Shown: piece after piece, positions 1-13,100 of the stretch
How the letters are laid out: every line of letters begins with the position of its first letter
How positions within the stretch are numbered: the stretch's first letter is position 1
From: Phoronis australis
Lineage: Eukaryota; Phoronida; Phoronidae
NCBI GenBank assembly: GCA_002633005.1
Contig: NMRA01000064.1
Location: 690,360 to 754,359 of the forward strand
Reading direction: 5' to 3'
Length of the DNA: 64,000 nucleotides
The notes under the pieces: model-generated
Databases searched by the model: none
What the model was told of the DNA's origin: nothing
What the model saw: the letters and a program-made list of their open reading frames with translations, nothing else
Program-made: the position numbers and the translations under genes

Positions 1-349
1 GTGTTCACATAGGTATACACGTTGTTTATGTGTTCACATAGGTATACACGTTGTTTACGTGTTCACATAGGTATACATGTTGTTTATGTGTTCACATAGG
101 TATACACGTTGTTTACGTGTTCACATAGGTATACACGTTGTTTACGTGTTCACATAGGTATACATGTTGTTTACGTGTTCACATAGGTATACATGTTGTT
201 TATGTGTTCACATAGGTATACATGTTGTTTGTGTTCACATAGGTATACATGTTGTTTATGTGTTCACATAGGTATACACGTTGTTTATGTGTTCACATAG
301 GTATACACGTTGTTTATGTGTTCACATAGGTATACATGTTGTTTATGTA
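1..349. repeat. Minisatellite, 29-bp unit, 12 copies
   Basis: The core ttcacataggtatac recurs every 29 bases from position 4 to about 321, with one 27-base copy near 215-241. Copies differ mainly by acacg versus acatg and by tatg versus tacg. The unit is not a multiple of three, so the open frames across it are not coding. The array continues off the left edge. Confidence 0.95.
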
Positions 350-636
350 TATCTAGCACTTGTGCTAATGTTCTTTTGTTGTTATCTACCCACCCCAAAG
401 TCATACATTTGTATACAAAGCCAAAGTCGTTTGTTGTATGGCTACAATATCTTGTTTCAGAAATGTCTCTTTCCTGTTCTATCATTCATTCCCACAGTAT
501 CAATTGAAAACAGCCTGAACGTAATAGGCTGATACCAATGACTGACTTTAAGTATAGTAAACCCAAAAACTAACATATTTTTAAAATCTTTGGTGATCAT
601 ATAATCTTATTGCATGCACTGAACTTACAAACTTTG

Positions 637-646
637 TTTATTTATT
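637..646 (-). other. Candidate polyadenylation signals of STK31
   Basis: On the minus strand two overlapping AATAAA hexamers lie about 410 bases downstream of the stop codon, giving a plausible 3' UTR. This is positional inference. The stretch between the stop and the signal shows no other gene. Confidence 0.3.
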
Positions 647-1055
647 CTATAACCTACATACGTGTGTCTGGGATTTTTTTCAAAGGCCTTTTAGCCTCAG
701 AGCTCCATAGCCAAAAATCAAGGAACAGTGACATTTTCATTTTTGACAGCTGCGTTCTTGGACTAAAAAGCCTCAAAAAAGACACACCATTGTAGCTTAC
801 AGAACTTAGAAAAAAGGAGTTGCAAGTTTTGTGCAAAACAAATAGTTTGTGGAAATAATGGCAATTTGCGTGAAAAGTCTCCATTTTGAGAAAAATCAAT
901 CATGTGATTAGAAACATATGAGCATTGCCTTCATGCACGTAATATGATTCTGTATTCATCAAGTATTTTCAAAAATATAAAGTTTTATGATTCTTCAATT
1001 AATACTTAAAAAGTTAGTTAAATTTTATCCTTGGTAACACAGGTAGACAACTACC

Positions 1056-1151
1056 TTAAAAGAAAGCCGCAACATTGTTACCTTCAGAATCAGAGTTAAG
1101 TGCCATGGCTTCATTGACCAATCGCCGAGCTTCCTCTAAGTTTGACTCGTC
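1056..1151 (-). CDS. STK31: STK31 exon 25: C-terminus and stop (aa 1145-1175)
   Basis: Acceptor ACCTTTCAG|GAC. It reads DESNLEEARRLVNEAMALNS to the stop TAA at 1058-1056. Phase 0 fits exon 24. Confidence 0.82.
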   Translation of the reverse strand, partial: DESNLEEARRLVNEAMALNSDSEGNNVAAFF

Positions 1152-4100
1152 CTGAAAGGTGACGTTACTTTTGCAGGAATTACATTTACATAACAGGCAC
1201 CACAGTAAGTAGTAAAGTTGTGAGTAGGCACTGTTTGAGAAAATCTCTGTTGAACTCACTGGCACTATTATTCAAACTACTGTTACATCGACTAAATTTT
1301 CAACATATAGTAAACAAAATATGGTATTGTATCAATAAGAATTATTAGTCTTCATACACGCCATATCTTGACCAGATCATGTGACCTATATTTAAGTCTG
1401 AAAAGTTATCTGCCCCAACTGGGGTTTGAACCCGGAACATTCTGCCAATTACAGAAATCCAAACATACTTAAATAGAAAGTATCTAACCCATACATGAAC
1501 TGTGTTGCTATAACAACACAATTATAAAATATGGTATTGTCACTAGAAGCTAATACTGCCAAAGTTGACCTGAGATCACAATTATCATAGAAGCCTATGC
1601 CAGGACCAACCTTAATGGCCACTGGTACAAGGAGATCAAGGTCACTGTCGTGAGGAACGTCTTGGTCCAGAAGTGATCCGACAGAGCTGGCATCAGACAC
1701 AGCGCCATCTGCTGCCTGCTCTGTATCGATGGAGACGGGTGGTGGCAACAGCTGTTCAATGGTTTGACTGCCTGTGGTAGCCGTGGTGACCGCCTGAGGT
1801 GGACTAGTCTCTGTGGTAACCACTAGAGGTGGACTGGTTCTAGTGCTCACCACAGGTGGTGAGCTCCCACCATTCTTCAAGATGGACACTGGACTACCAG
1901 ACGACATTCTCAGTAGAGGAGGGGATGTTCGTCTAAAACAGGTGACAACATACTGTATAAGCATGAATAAGCCACATGGGTCAATATGTGAAACCGCACC
2001 TGTATCCGGAATTAGACATATGCGCCTACATGCAAAATTCTTGTCTTGAATAAAAGATATTTGAAAAAACACATTGCATGCAGATATAGGCTCATGGGCC
2101 TAACCATGCTCATATATGGTAAACCTCAGTTCAAATATTGAAGTACAATTTATGCATAAGAATTATTCCTCATTACAAGATTATTCCTTACAGCCAAATG
2201 TTATCATAGACTATAGTACACGAACTGCCAATTGAGTATATATTTTCCACACACAAGACCTGCGAAGCTGCGGGCAAGTCCTTCGCCAGTAGAACCTGCC
2301 AAGTTGCTCGGTATGTGTGTCAGCTGATTATGGTTTGTGTTGTTAGTGTTTTGAATTTTGCATCATTGCACTTCCTCAACTATTGCCAAAATTATTCACA
2401 ACAACATAAACTCTACTAAAGGAAGATGTTGAACAGCTTTTCAATGCTGAACGAACTGCTAGTGCTAGGCAGTAACACAGATACCAGAATTTCCTGTCTG
2501 AATGCACTAACTGGACAATGAGATCAGCAAATGACTCCTCTGATGAGGATTTCATTATAAAGAAAACATAAGAATTGCAAATCTATGATCTTTATATGCA
2601 CAGCCATTTAAAAAGTAAAAGTATAATTCTGAGGCAGTAGCCCTGGGTCCTAATTAAATAAGTTGGAATTGTTTGGCAAAAATTGGGCAAGATCAGTGAA
2701 ACACAAGCCTCCAGTGTATGCGATTGTCTGCTTTCTGTGGAGAGAATGAAACACAAGCCTCCAGTGTATGCGATCGTCTGCTTTCTGTCGAGAGAATGGT
2801 GAAGAGCTAAGTTTCTGAGGTGGCATAAGGTCTTTAAGTTAACAATTTCGAAGTAAGCTTTGGCGACCTCAGATTTCGTTTGGCGCCACACGCGACTTGC
2901 CATCAAGCTAGGCATCAAGCACTGAGGTTGTTCAACATACCTGAGCTGAAGAGTATCAGACACAGGTGCAACAGGGCTTGTGTCCAATGTTTCAGGCGGT
3001 GAAGTGAAGTACGTCAACTTCTTTAGTTCCGCAGTGTTAGGGCGCATGCGAGGATCAACAACCAAGAGACTTCGAAGGACATCAGCCAGAGGATCAGCCT
3101 GTAATGCAGAGAAAAAGGGAGAAGGGTGGAAGGATGCACAAATTTCATTATAATAAACCAACATAATGTAACTGAACTCTTTCCCATCAGACAGAGAATG
3201 TAATTCATAGCACAAAATATCACATCACAAGACTTGTCAAGCTTTATCTACCATTTTAAGCACACAATGTGATACAGAGAGCGCAACATAGCTTTAACAA
3301 TCTTATAAGAGTTTGCTTTAGACAATAAGCAACACAGTACCTGAGTGATGGCAGATAAGTCAGGGATGCCGTTGATGACTTCAAATGACGTCAAAGGATA
3401 GTGTACCTGAAACATTAAAGTTGCCTTTCAATGCTTTTGTAGATCGAAGTCATACATACATGGCATCTACACGACTTTGGATTTTGCGAAAAAAATCTGC
3501 GTGAAATATTTACATTTAATATTTTGTAACACTAGGTGCAAGAATATTGTGAGCAGGTACACAGTATAATGCCCAAAGGGCGTTTCTATGGGCCCCATCC
3601 TATTCCCAAAGGGTGTTCCTATGGGCCCCATCCTATTCCCAAAGGGTGTTCCTATGGTCCCCATCAAACACTTAAAGTGTATTCCTATGGTCCCCATCAT
3701 ATTGTGGTAGTACTCACTACGTACTCAAGAATTTGGCCATGGCAGACCACAACTGAGTGGAAACTGAATAGGCCTAAATGTTGGGGACACCTGTTACACT
3801 CTGACTCAAAACATCATAGATGTTGTGGCTTTTGTTGCCAGTATTAGACAAAGTTGTCTAGATTCCAACAGTCTCCAGTCCATTTCATCGAGATTTTAGG
3901 ATGAATGTTCTAAGAATGCCATATGAAAACAACCAATAAAATTAGAATATGTTCTCCAGGATATACCTCAAGAATAACTTTTTCTTCCCACAAAAAGTAC
4001 TCACAGTACAGTTAATATGTCTTGCTAATGGACATTATGAAGCATAATTCAATGCGCAAACTCGCTGTTTGACTTGTCATAGCAGGAAAGTGATTATTAA

Positions 4101-7100
4101 TCCTATACACACCTTGTTGAGTTTTTTCCCTTTCCACGTTCCCTAAGTTTTCCGTGGATAGTGTACTCACCCAGAGAATGAGAAGTCCAAAACAGAACAT
4201 ATCTGTTTTCTCATTAGCACAGTCAGACCAGACCTCTGGTGCAACAAATTTGAGTCCATTAACTGTTGTGGGGCCACAGTGAGCACGCTGGGTCTGAGGG
4301 TAGAACAACACAGCACCGATACAATCACCAGCAGATGAGACATATAAAATACCTATTCAAGTTGAAAATTGACCTGCAAACTGACCAATCACTTTGCGTA
4401 TAATTCAAAAGTTTAATAATCAAATTGTGTAAAATGACTGGTCGATTTTCATGTTGAATCTCGAGTAAAATTTGCTCCTCAATTCAGAAATCAACACCAT
4501 AAAGTTTCAGAGTACCGTATTCGCAGTAATAACCGCCCAGGGTGCTTAGAAAAGTTCGTTTCAGGGGGCGGGGCTTATTATAACCCAAGACCATTGAAAC
4601 CCGGTCTCCGTAACGGGTGAAATCGGAAGCTAAGATTCATCACATTTACGCTCTGTGACGTATCTGTAATCTATGAAAGACTTACTACAAAATCGTGGTG
4701 CAATGCTATCAAACTTTGCTGCTAAATTACCATCATTCTACAGAAAATTGTGCTGAAATCCAAGGGCGAAAACTCGCCGACTGACTGCCTCGCAATCGTC
4801 AATATGGCGTCTTGAATGCTTGAATAAAAATAGTTTCGACTCGAGAGCAAATTACCTGAAATCCTCCTTAAGTTTTCCAAGTAGCGCCCCTAAGATGTTT
4901 AAGTTCCCGTGGAGTCGGGATTAACGGCAGGTTTAAGTACAAATCTGTGCTACATCGTGACATCTACATGTATGATCGACAACATGAGAAAAATGTCTCG
5001 ACGAACACACATGTTGTTGCCACGTGACGTTTGTTTTGAAGTTCGTCTGTGTTGAGTAAGCCAGCGCGTGCGTGTCACCAGAGTTTATTTGCCAGAGCAG
5101 AGACTGTCTTTTGACCAGAGCCCTGCAATCTAACGAGCTACTAGATGTGCTTTGTGTCTTAAGAAATTTGCACAAGCAGTAGGCCTAAACCAGAGCGTGT
5201 TTCATTCAGCACTTGCCGGTCTCATGTGCTAAAAACGTTTGACATTTGTCTCGGTAAGGCCCATATTAATTGCAGTGTGGCTGGATGCGTACATGACATT
5301 TATTTTTCGGTGTAAGGATGTGTACGCATTCACTGTCAGTGGTCATTTTATCGGATATTTGGCTTAAAAACACGAATTATGGTTAATCAAACAATTCATC
5401 TTAAAAATAACGCAAATATTTATTTTATAGTATTAGAAACTGTCAATATCCATTTCTTGTTGATGCTATGCTACCCATTTCATGAATGGATAGTTCCCGA
5501 CTAATGTCTTTGATGACAGGTTCATGTATGTAGCCCGCGCTTCCTGGCCACGTGCTTTTAACAAGGGCCAAGCTTTTTATTAGTCTTCGATTAGCGGTTT
5601 TCACATGTACAAAGAAATTTGGATTCCTGTTGAAAGCGGGAAATATCTACAAAGCAATCCCGTAGACAAGTACACTACGTCTGTTCTGAAAGGCCAGAAT
5701 ATTGGTCCTCAGAAGATCAGCGAAACTTTTGTGTTCGTCATTTTGAGGCATGGCAGAAGTTTGAAGAGTATGGTCACGGCTAAATACCGACATAGCGGCG
5801 AGGCTTGTGGTCTAAAAAATTCAGCGCACAATGATTTTTTCAGGACTGTCGGATATTATTGATAAATTGATGACGTTACTGTAGAATTTTAGGACTGTAG
5901 GTAAGGCATTTTTTGCACGTACATGTTCATGGAGTGGGCGCTTATTTAAGCAAAGTCTGAAAACGCGTGGGGGGGGTGTGCTTATAGGGGCATGGGGGGT
6001 TATTACGGCAAATACTGTAACTGAATTTGTGTTGCAGACACAAAATAAGTGTTTAAAATGGGCAGACTTGACTGGACTCATTACCTCAGACAGAGTGAAG
6101 TTGAAATCTCCCAGAAGGCCCTGCCCGTCGCGTACAAACACGTTTCCAGGATGTATGGCTGCATGAACCACTCCGGCCTTGTGCAAGTCAGCGAGGCCCT
6201 GAAGGACACCAGTCAACACATCATACTTCTCTTTTCTGGTCAGTGGCTGGTCAGTGCTGCTGACTCGCTTGGTCAAACTCTGCAGGTGAGAGAACTGGAC
6301 GTACGCCTGACAGGCGTTTTTATTGAAGAAGACAAAGTCCAGCGCCACCGTGTGGTCAGNAGTCTCATGTGCTAGAAACGTTTGACATTTGTCTCGGTAA
6401 GGCCCATATTAATTGCAGTGTGGCTGGATGCGTACATGACATTTATTTTTCGGTGTAAGGGTGTGTAAGCATTCACTGTCAGTGGTCATTTTATCCGATA
6501 TTTGGCTTAAAAACACGAATTATGGTTAATCAAACAATTCATCTTAAAAATAACGCAAATATGTATTTTATAGTATTAGAAACTGTCAATATCCATTTCT
6601 TGCTGATGCTATGCTACCCGTTTCATGAATGGATAGTTCCCGACTAATGTCTTTGATGACAGGTTCATGTATGTAGCCCGCGCTTCCTGGCCAAGTGCTT
6701 TTAACAATGGCCAAGCTTTTTATTAGTCTTCGATTAGCGGTTTTCACATGTACAAAGAAATTTGGATTCCTGTTGAAAGCGGGAAATATCTACAAAGCAA
6801 TCCCGTAGACAAGTACACTACGTCTGTTCTGAAAGGCCAGACCATTGGTCCTCAGAAGATCAGCAAAACTTTTGTGTTCGACATTTTGAGGCATGACAGA
6901 AGTTTGAAGAGTATGGTCACGGCTAAATACCGACATAGCGGCGAGGTTCGTGGTCTAAAAATTCAGCGCACAATGATTTTTTCAGGACTGTCGGATATTA
7001 CTGATAAATTGATGACGTTACTGTAGGTAAGGCATTTTTTGCACGTACATGTTCATGGAGTGGGCGCTTATTTAAGCAAACTCTGAAAACGCGTGGGGGG

Positions 7101-10100
7101 GTGTGCTAATAGGGGCATGGGCGGTTATTACGGCAAATACTGTAACTGAATTTGTGTTGCAGACACAAAATAAGTGTTTAAAATGGGCAGACTTGACTGG
7201 ACTCATTACCTCAGACAGAGTGAAGTTGAAATCTCCCAAAAGGCCCTGCCCATCGCGTACAAACACGTTTCCAGGATGTATGGCTGCATGAACCACTCCG
7301 GCCTTGTGCAAGTCAGCGAGGCCCTGAAGGACACCAGTCAACACATCATACTTCTCTTTTCTGGTCAGTGGCTGGTCAGTGCTGCTGACTCGCTTGGTCA
7401 AACTCTGCAGGTGAGAGAACTGGACGTACGCCTGACAGGCGTTCTTATTGAAGAAGACAAAGTCCAGCGCCACCGTGTGGTCAGAGGAAACATTATGGTA
7501 ATTCACAGCATTGCTGGTGAACACCTGCCTCTTTGAACTGTCGATGATGTACTCCTAAAACAAACGGAGTGATGCTTTTGGACAGTGTAACAGAAATTCT
7601 CCAATATTAAGTCAAATACACTAACCTGTTTCAGGTAAAGGTTCAACACTGTGAGTGTGTGCATTCTAGTGTCTGCACTATGATACAACACTGTGAGTGT
7701 GTGCGTTCTAGTGTCTGCACTATGATACAATCTGAACCTAGAAAAATAGGAATAAATTTCGAATTATACAAAGTGATATACTTTGTTTATACAGAAACAA
7801 GTTGCAAGAGTTGATATTAAATCAAAATTTTCATGGACAAGACACAGGCACAAGAAAAGCCTTTTCATAGTCAATATACAAGGTTTGCATGCTTATACAA
7901 GTTATACTTTCGCACATCTTGAAGCAAGTGACCAAAACCGTCAAGCACGTAAAAGAACCCCAGTTACTCCACTGAATTACCTTCAAGACAACTGGCTGCC
8001 CGTTGAACTCCGTCTTGATCACATTCTTGGCAGCCTCTCTGCCCCACCTCTCCTCCACCACATACTGATCAAGGTCCCGGCCAGACTTTACTAGGCCCTC
8101 TAGGCTGGCATCATCAGGGACACAGACCTCAGTGTGACGCACTACCAGTTCAGGGAAGTGGTGCTTCCACAGACGAGACAGCTCACACTGTAGGAAAATG
8201 GGTACAGCGATGGTGAACCCCCTTGGTGATGACCTCCATCAATGAGACGATATTTTGTCACCATGGCAACACAGAGGTAACGTGAAGCAGTTTTACCAAA
8301 ATCACTCAAATCTCTATGGCAGCCATGAATGGATTTCAAGTCACACACAAGTCACCGACACCCATATGTATGAGCAAAATTATGAGATGAACTTAAAGCA
8401 TGTAGTCCCATTAAATGAATACAAATGTAAAGGCAAGCCGATTATTTCACCAGAGTCAGAAAGAGAGGAAATGCATGACTTTAACCTTTACTCCATGACT
8501 CACCAGCTGTCGATCTTCTTCTATAAATGCCTTGTGCAGTTGGCGGCAGATATTTGTCAGCTCTATCTTTATTTCCTGCATTCCTTCCTGGTCACTCTCC
8601 TCAGACTGAGATAGAAAAGCACAACACATCCATTGTTAATAAGGAGTGACTGTTATTTATCAATCTCATTGCGATACTATCAACTATAGGGTATGGTCCC
8701 ATTAACAGTGCAAACAAAAGCAAAATGTCCACCCGTAAATACGAGCGACAGCATGTTCTGCACTCGCATTTCTAGATTTGGATTCGCAAAAAGTGACGAG
8801 AAAAAACCTAACATCTGCTTCGTGAGTGAGGTCAAATTTTACTCACATTTTACTTTAAATATCTACTTGTATTTCGAGCGTCTATTCGAGCCCTGATTAA
8901 ACACAGGGTGGACTATAACCATTCACAAACTTTCAAAGAGCGTTCCCACACACGGTGCAATATGGTGGTCTGGTCCACACTGATATGAACACACACACAC
9001 ACATACGTGCGACTATTATGTGCCGAGTTGCATAAAACTACCAAGTGAGACTAACAGTGTCACAGCAAGAACAACATGCTATTGTTTACGCAATGCACAT
9101 ATAATCTACTTAATTCATCTCTCAATTGATCAAACTGCACACTTTTGACATTTCTTCATTTCAACCAAACCACCGTTGTGTGGCAATGGCGTACCCGACG
9201 TAAATAAACCCCAACTCACGTCTTCCATATCCTGTTTATCAGCCAGCTTGTGCCTCAGTTTTGACTTTAGATTTTTGATAGTCTTGCGAACAACCTGCAG
9301 TCCAGTGATGTCCGGCTTAGTAGTCAGCCACTCACTGATGTCCACTATCATCAGCTTGTACTCTTCAAACAGACTCGTCAACTTGTCAATGTCCGTAAGT
9401 TCTTCCTGCATCTCAGCCAGAAGACAGTGTACCATGGATGAGAGGATGACTGTGTCACTACCATTGGCCTCCTGTCCATTAAAAGGTCAATAGGAATGAA
9501 CAAATTATTTTGTTATGGTGACAAGTTACAATATTTGAAAAAGGACACCCAGCCCATTGTAGAGTTGTAAGCCATTCACACCTCAAAACCCACTTTTGAT
9601 TTCAATCACTCATGCCCCAAAACTCACTTTTGATTTCAGCCACTCATTTGTATAAAATGGGTCTCATCTCACTAATTACTCAGATACGAAAAGGTTTCTG
9701 TCCCGAGAACTCTAGACCCGGACCATAAAGTTGCTAGTCAGGATGGCTAAGTTTCAGTAGTCAAGGCAGCATGACAGTCAGAGGAACTCCAATTTCAATT
9801 TAAATAAAGGATGAGAATGCGACGTTACATTGTAACACCAAAAGATAAAGTAGTTTTCAAAGTAACAGCTGTGACAAAAGTATCAATGCACAACACAGCG
9901 ACAATATAGCCATTTATTGTTGACTAGAACTCGTTTCAATTCAAGCAAAATCTCCTCAGGTTTCGCTCCATGCATTTTGTCAAAATCCCAACAACTTACT
10001 ATTAACACACGTCCATTCTCAAAAAAAAATATTGGCTACATGAAATGTCTCATTAAAAGCTCAAGTTGAGTTCAACAAAATGCTATTTGATTGTGACAAA

Positions 10101-13100
10101 AATTTGAATAAATTGTCGAGTCATTCTGGCAAGAAAATCTAAACTTGTCAGAGTCTGACAGTTCTGTCCAAACCTGTCTACTTTATTTTGAAAATTAATG
10201 TTTGCCTGCATTCCGGGCTTGGCTAGTTTAAACCCATAGGGGATAATAAAACACATATCTTCTTATATGGGACCATAAAACCCTTTATTAAGCTGTTTTT
10301 AACAATACAGTTCAACTGGAACAGTTGTATGATTAAGTGCAGGGTTCACAAAGAACTACTTCCAATAATGTTGCATGTCAATTTCAAAAGGCCTATCTTG
10401 TGTGAATGACGCCCATGGCTTACAACTGCCCATGAAATTCTAAGCCACCCAGCGGACCAGTTAACTCTTCCAAGCCCAAAAATGAATAGTTAAATACCAA
10501 GCAGGCATACTAACTGATAACTCTCAGGGCTTGGAATGACCAATGACAAAAAACGCGGAAAATTTTACGGCCCAAAACATGCGCGCTACCCAGCCTTGAA
10601 ATAGTCGATAAGAACCTTTCGCCGACAAAAATCGGTAGGAATTAAAAAAAAAAAAAAAACCCATTACTTCCATTAGTAGCATGCATCTGCGTCTTTTTAT
10701 CTTGTCCATCCACTCCTCCACTCCCACCCCCACACATTTTTGGCTGCGGAGCCGTAGTATTTGTCACCGCAGTTTACAATCACAGGAGACACCATTGAAA
10801 ATCCCACCACGCTATCACAGATGCCCCGGCATTGTTGACAATTTACGTTCCTCCGAAACATAAAGAGCAACTTCCGCTTTTCGAGGTGAACGTCGTCGGC
10901 AACGCCGCAGTAAGAAAGGAATTTGCCGTGGAAATTTTATATCAAATCCGATTTTTTTAACGTGGAAATATAATAAAATGCGCGGACAGAACATTTGAAA
11001 AAAGCGGAAATCCGCGTTTGCGCGGAAAATTCCAAGCCCTGAACTCTGGATTGTGCTGAATACATATGATAATTTGCAGCACATTTTAACAATTTAAAGA
11101 TAAGCAGTCATACTTGAAAATCAACTGCCTGGTTCCAACTAATTCTTTACTTACTTTGCAATGGGGGGACACCAGTACTAGTGTTACATCATAACAACAA
11201 GTCAGTGCAACACACTTGACAATCACAGTAAGATAGCATCAACAGTTTGTGCAACAAATACTGCTCCAGTGTGTTCTAATAAACAATGAACAAACCATAT
11301 TAGAGCATTCAATCTCATCGGAGAAATCTTTACTCAGTCTTGTCACCAGTTGATCCAGGTTGATGGGTTTATGAGGACTAGTGTCGCTACTCTTCAGGTC
11401 TAGAGACAGTTGCTGAAGTGGACAGAAATCAGGTTATTTTAATGACTTGATCACCGGCAAATACAGAAGCATGAAAGTATACTGTGCACAAATCAAAAGA
11501 TATTAAACTGCACTGTATCATGTCAAATCAAACTGTTACAACAATGTACTAAACATTACACACTTCACCATGACATCATTGAAAGTAGACACAAAATGAG
11601 GGCACGTACAAATAACGAGCTACCAATGCAGCATAGTAACATTCTTACTGAGCAAACGATAGTAAACTGTAATTGTGCACAGTTTTTTTATCTAAGGCAG
11701 CTTTGTAGGGATTGGACTCTATTCTGCCTACACACATGGACGTGTACAAAATCAACTTGATACACACATCATCTGGTGTCTAATGCGATGATAGATTAGA
11801 TGTTTGAAAAATGTTGTTCATGAACCGTAGAGAAAAAGCTTAAGTCGATCGACAATAATCGCATAATAATATACCCACAGTTTGACGCCCGTTATTCAGT
11901 GGAGAAAACTGGTTCTCAAAATGTGGGTACCGCATAGCTGACTAATACTGACATGGTGATCATATGCAACTGGTCAGAATGTCTATCATTTGTACATGAC
12001 TGTGTGGTGTGCTCTATACTAACACAAGTGTCACAGCAGTCAGGATACCATTGTGAGCATTTGTCACTACCTGTGCACATGTCAGATCAGTAGTTCATTA
12101 AACAGTTCATTAAGTACCTGTTGTAATAATCTTAGTGCACTCTCCACTGCATTGTGGCGCGTGTTGGTGCAGGTCCTCACAGACGACAAAATTTCATTCT
12201 TTTCTGCCTGCAAAAAGGGAAAAAATCACAAATTGCGACTGGAACAATGCCGCACGAAACTTTTCAGCATTTAGTAAAATTTCAAAGGTGAGAATTTTTT
12301 TATTCTAATACTCTGGGGAAACGTTTCGCTAGACCAACTCTGTACATCAGAACGAATTAGATTTCACTCTAATTTATTTGTACTAGCTTAAATTTTCATC
12401 TCCCCCTTAAACTCTTCACAGACGTCTTCTTGCAGTCTTGTCACATTACTGACTCGACTGAACTTTCCCAAAGCTTTCCTATTCTCGTTATTGTACAGCC
12501 GTAAGTGGTTCTATTGGCTAACAATTATAAGAATTTTTCAGGAATTTCATCACTGACACAGTAACGAGTTTCAAACGCAATTCTTTATCTGTACATTCAG
12601 GGGCAAGTCGTGTAACTTAGTATTCTATTAAGATCAACCACTAGCAGTGTGAGGCATATACAGACCCACTTTTGCTCCAAAGATCCAATACCTTATCTGC
12701 ATTGTACATTCTTCTCATCTTAATATTATTTGAATCATTAATGAAACCGATGAACTTTTTCACCAACAGACATTTTTCTGTTCATCTTAGACACGGAGCT
12801 TGAGAATGTGCTTTTATAATTTTCAGGACATATGTCAAACAGAAACATGTCTGTAATCTAGAAGGAATGTCCATAGGAACATACCAAGACATATATACAT
12901 GTAAATAACACAGCTAGCCTACTATTACTTGACGTTTTGGTCCACTTCACGACAAAGCAGTGAAGGATTTACACTTTACGGGGTCGAGGGCAATTTCGTC
13001 AAGGGAGGGGGGGAGGGGGGGCCCCCGAGGCCCAGCATGTATTGCCTATATGCACTTATAATACTGAAGTACTTGAAAAGTTGATATGCAAAGCTTTTCA

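Larger units (their letters stand above)
5219..7484. repeat. 1.1-kb tandem duplication joined at a single N
   Basis: 5219-6359 and 6362-7484 are the same sequence at roughly 2-3% divergence, with a 16-base deletion in the second copy (near 5884 in the first). Each copy contains the right half of the TIR element, the HIRAN-like ORF and the 3' part of exon 20. The junction is the lone N at 6360. Confidence 0.93.

Noticed and set aside
3467-3847. Repeat-containing ORFs with Gly/Pro decapeptide-like units
   Set aside because: Caused by a 33-bp tandem repeat in intron 21. No start or splice context.
6085-6359. Alternative (mutually exclusive) kinase exon
   Set aside because: The copy has no 5' part or acceptor and is cut at an N. 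The differences are synonymous, as expected for an allele.
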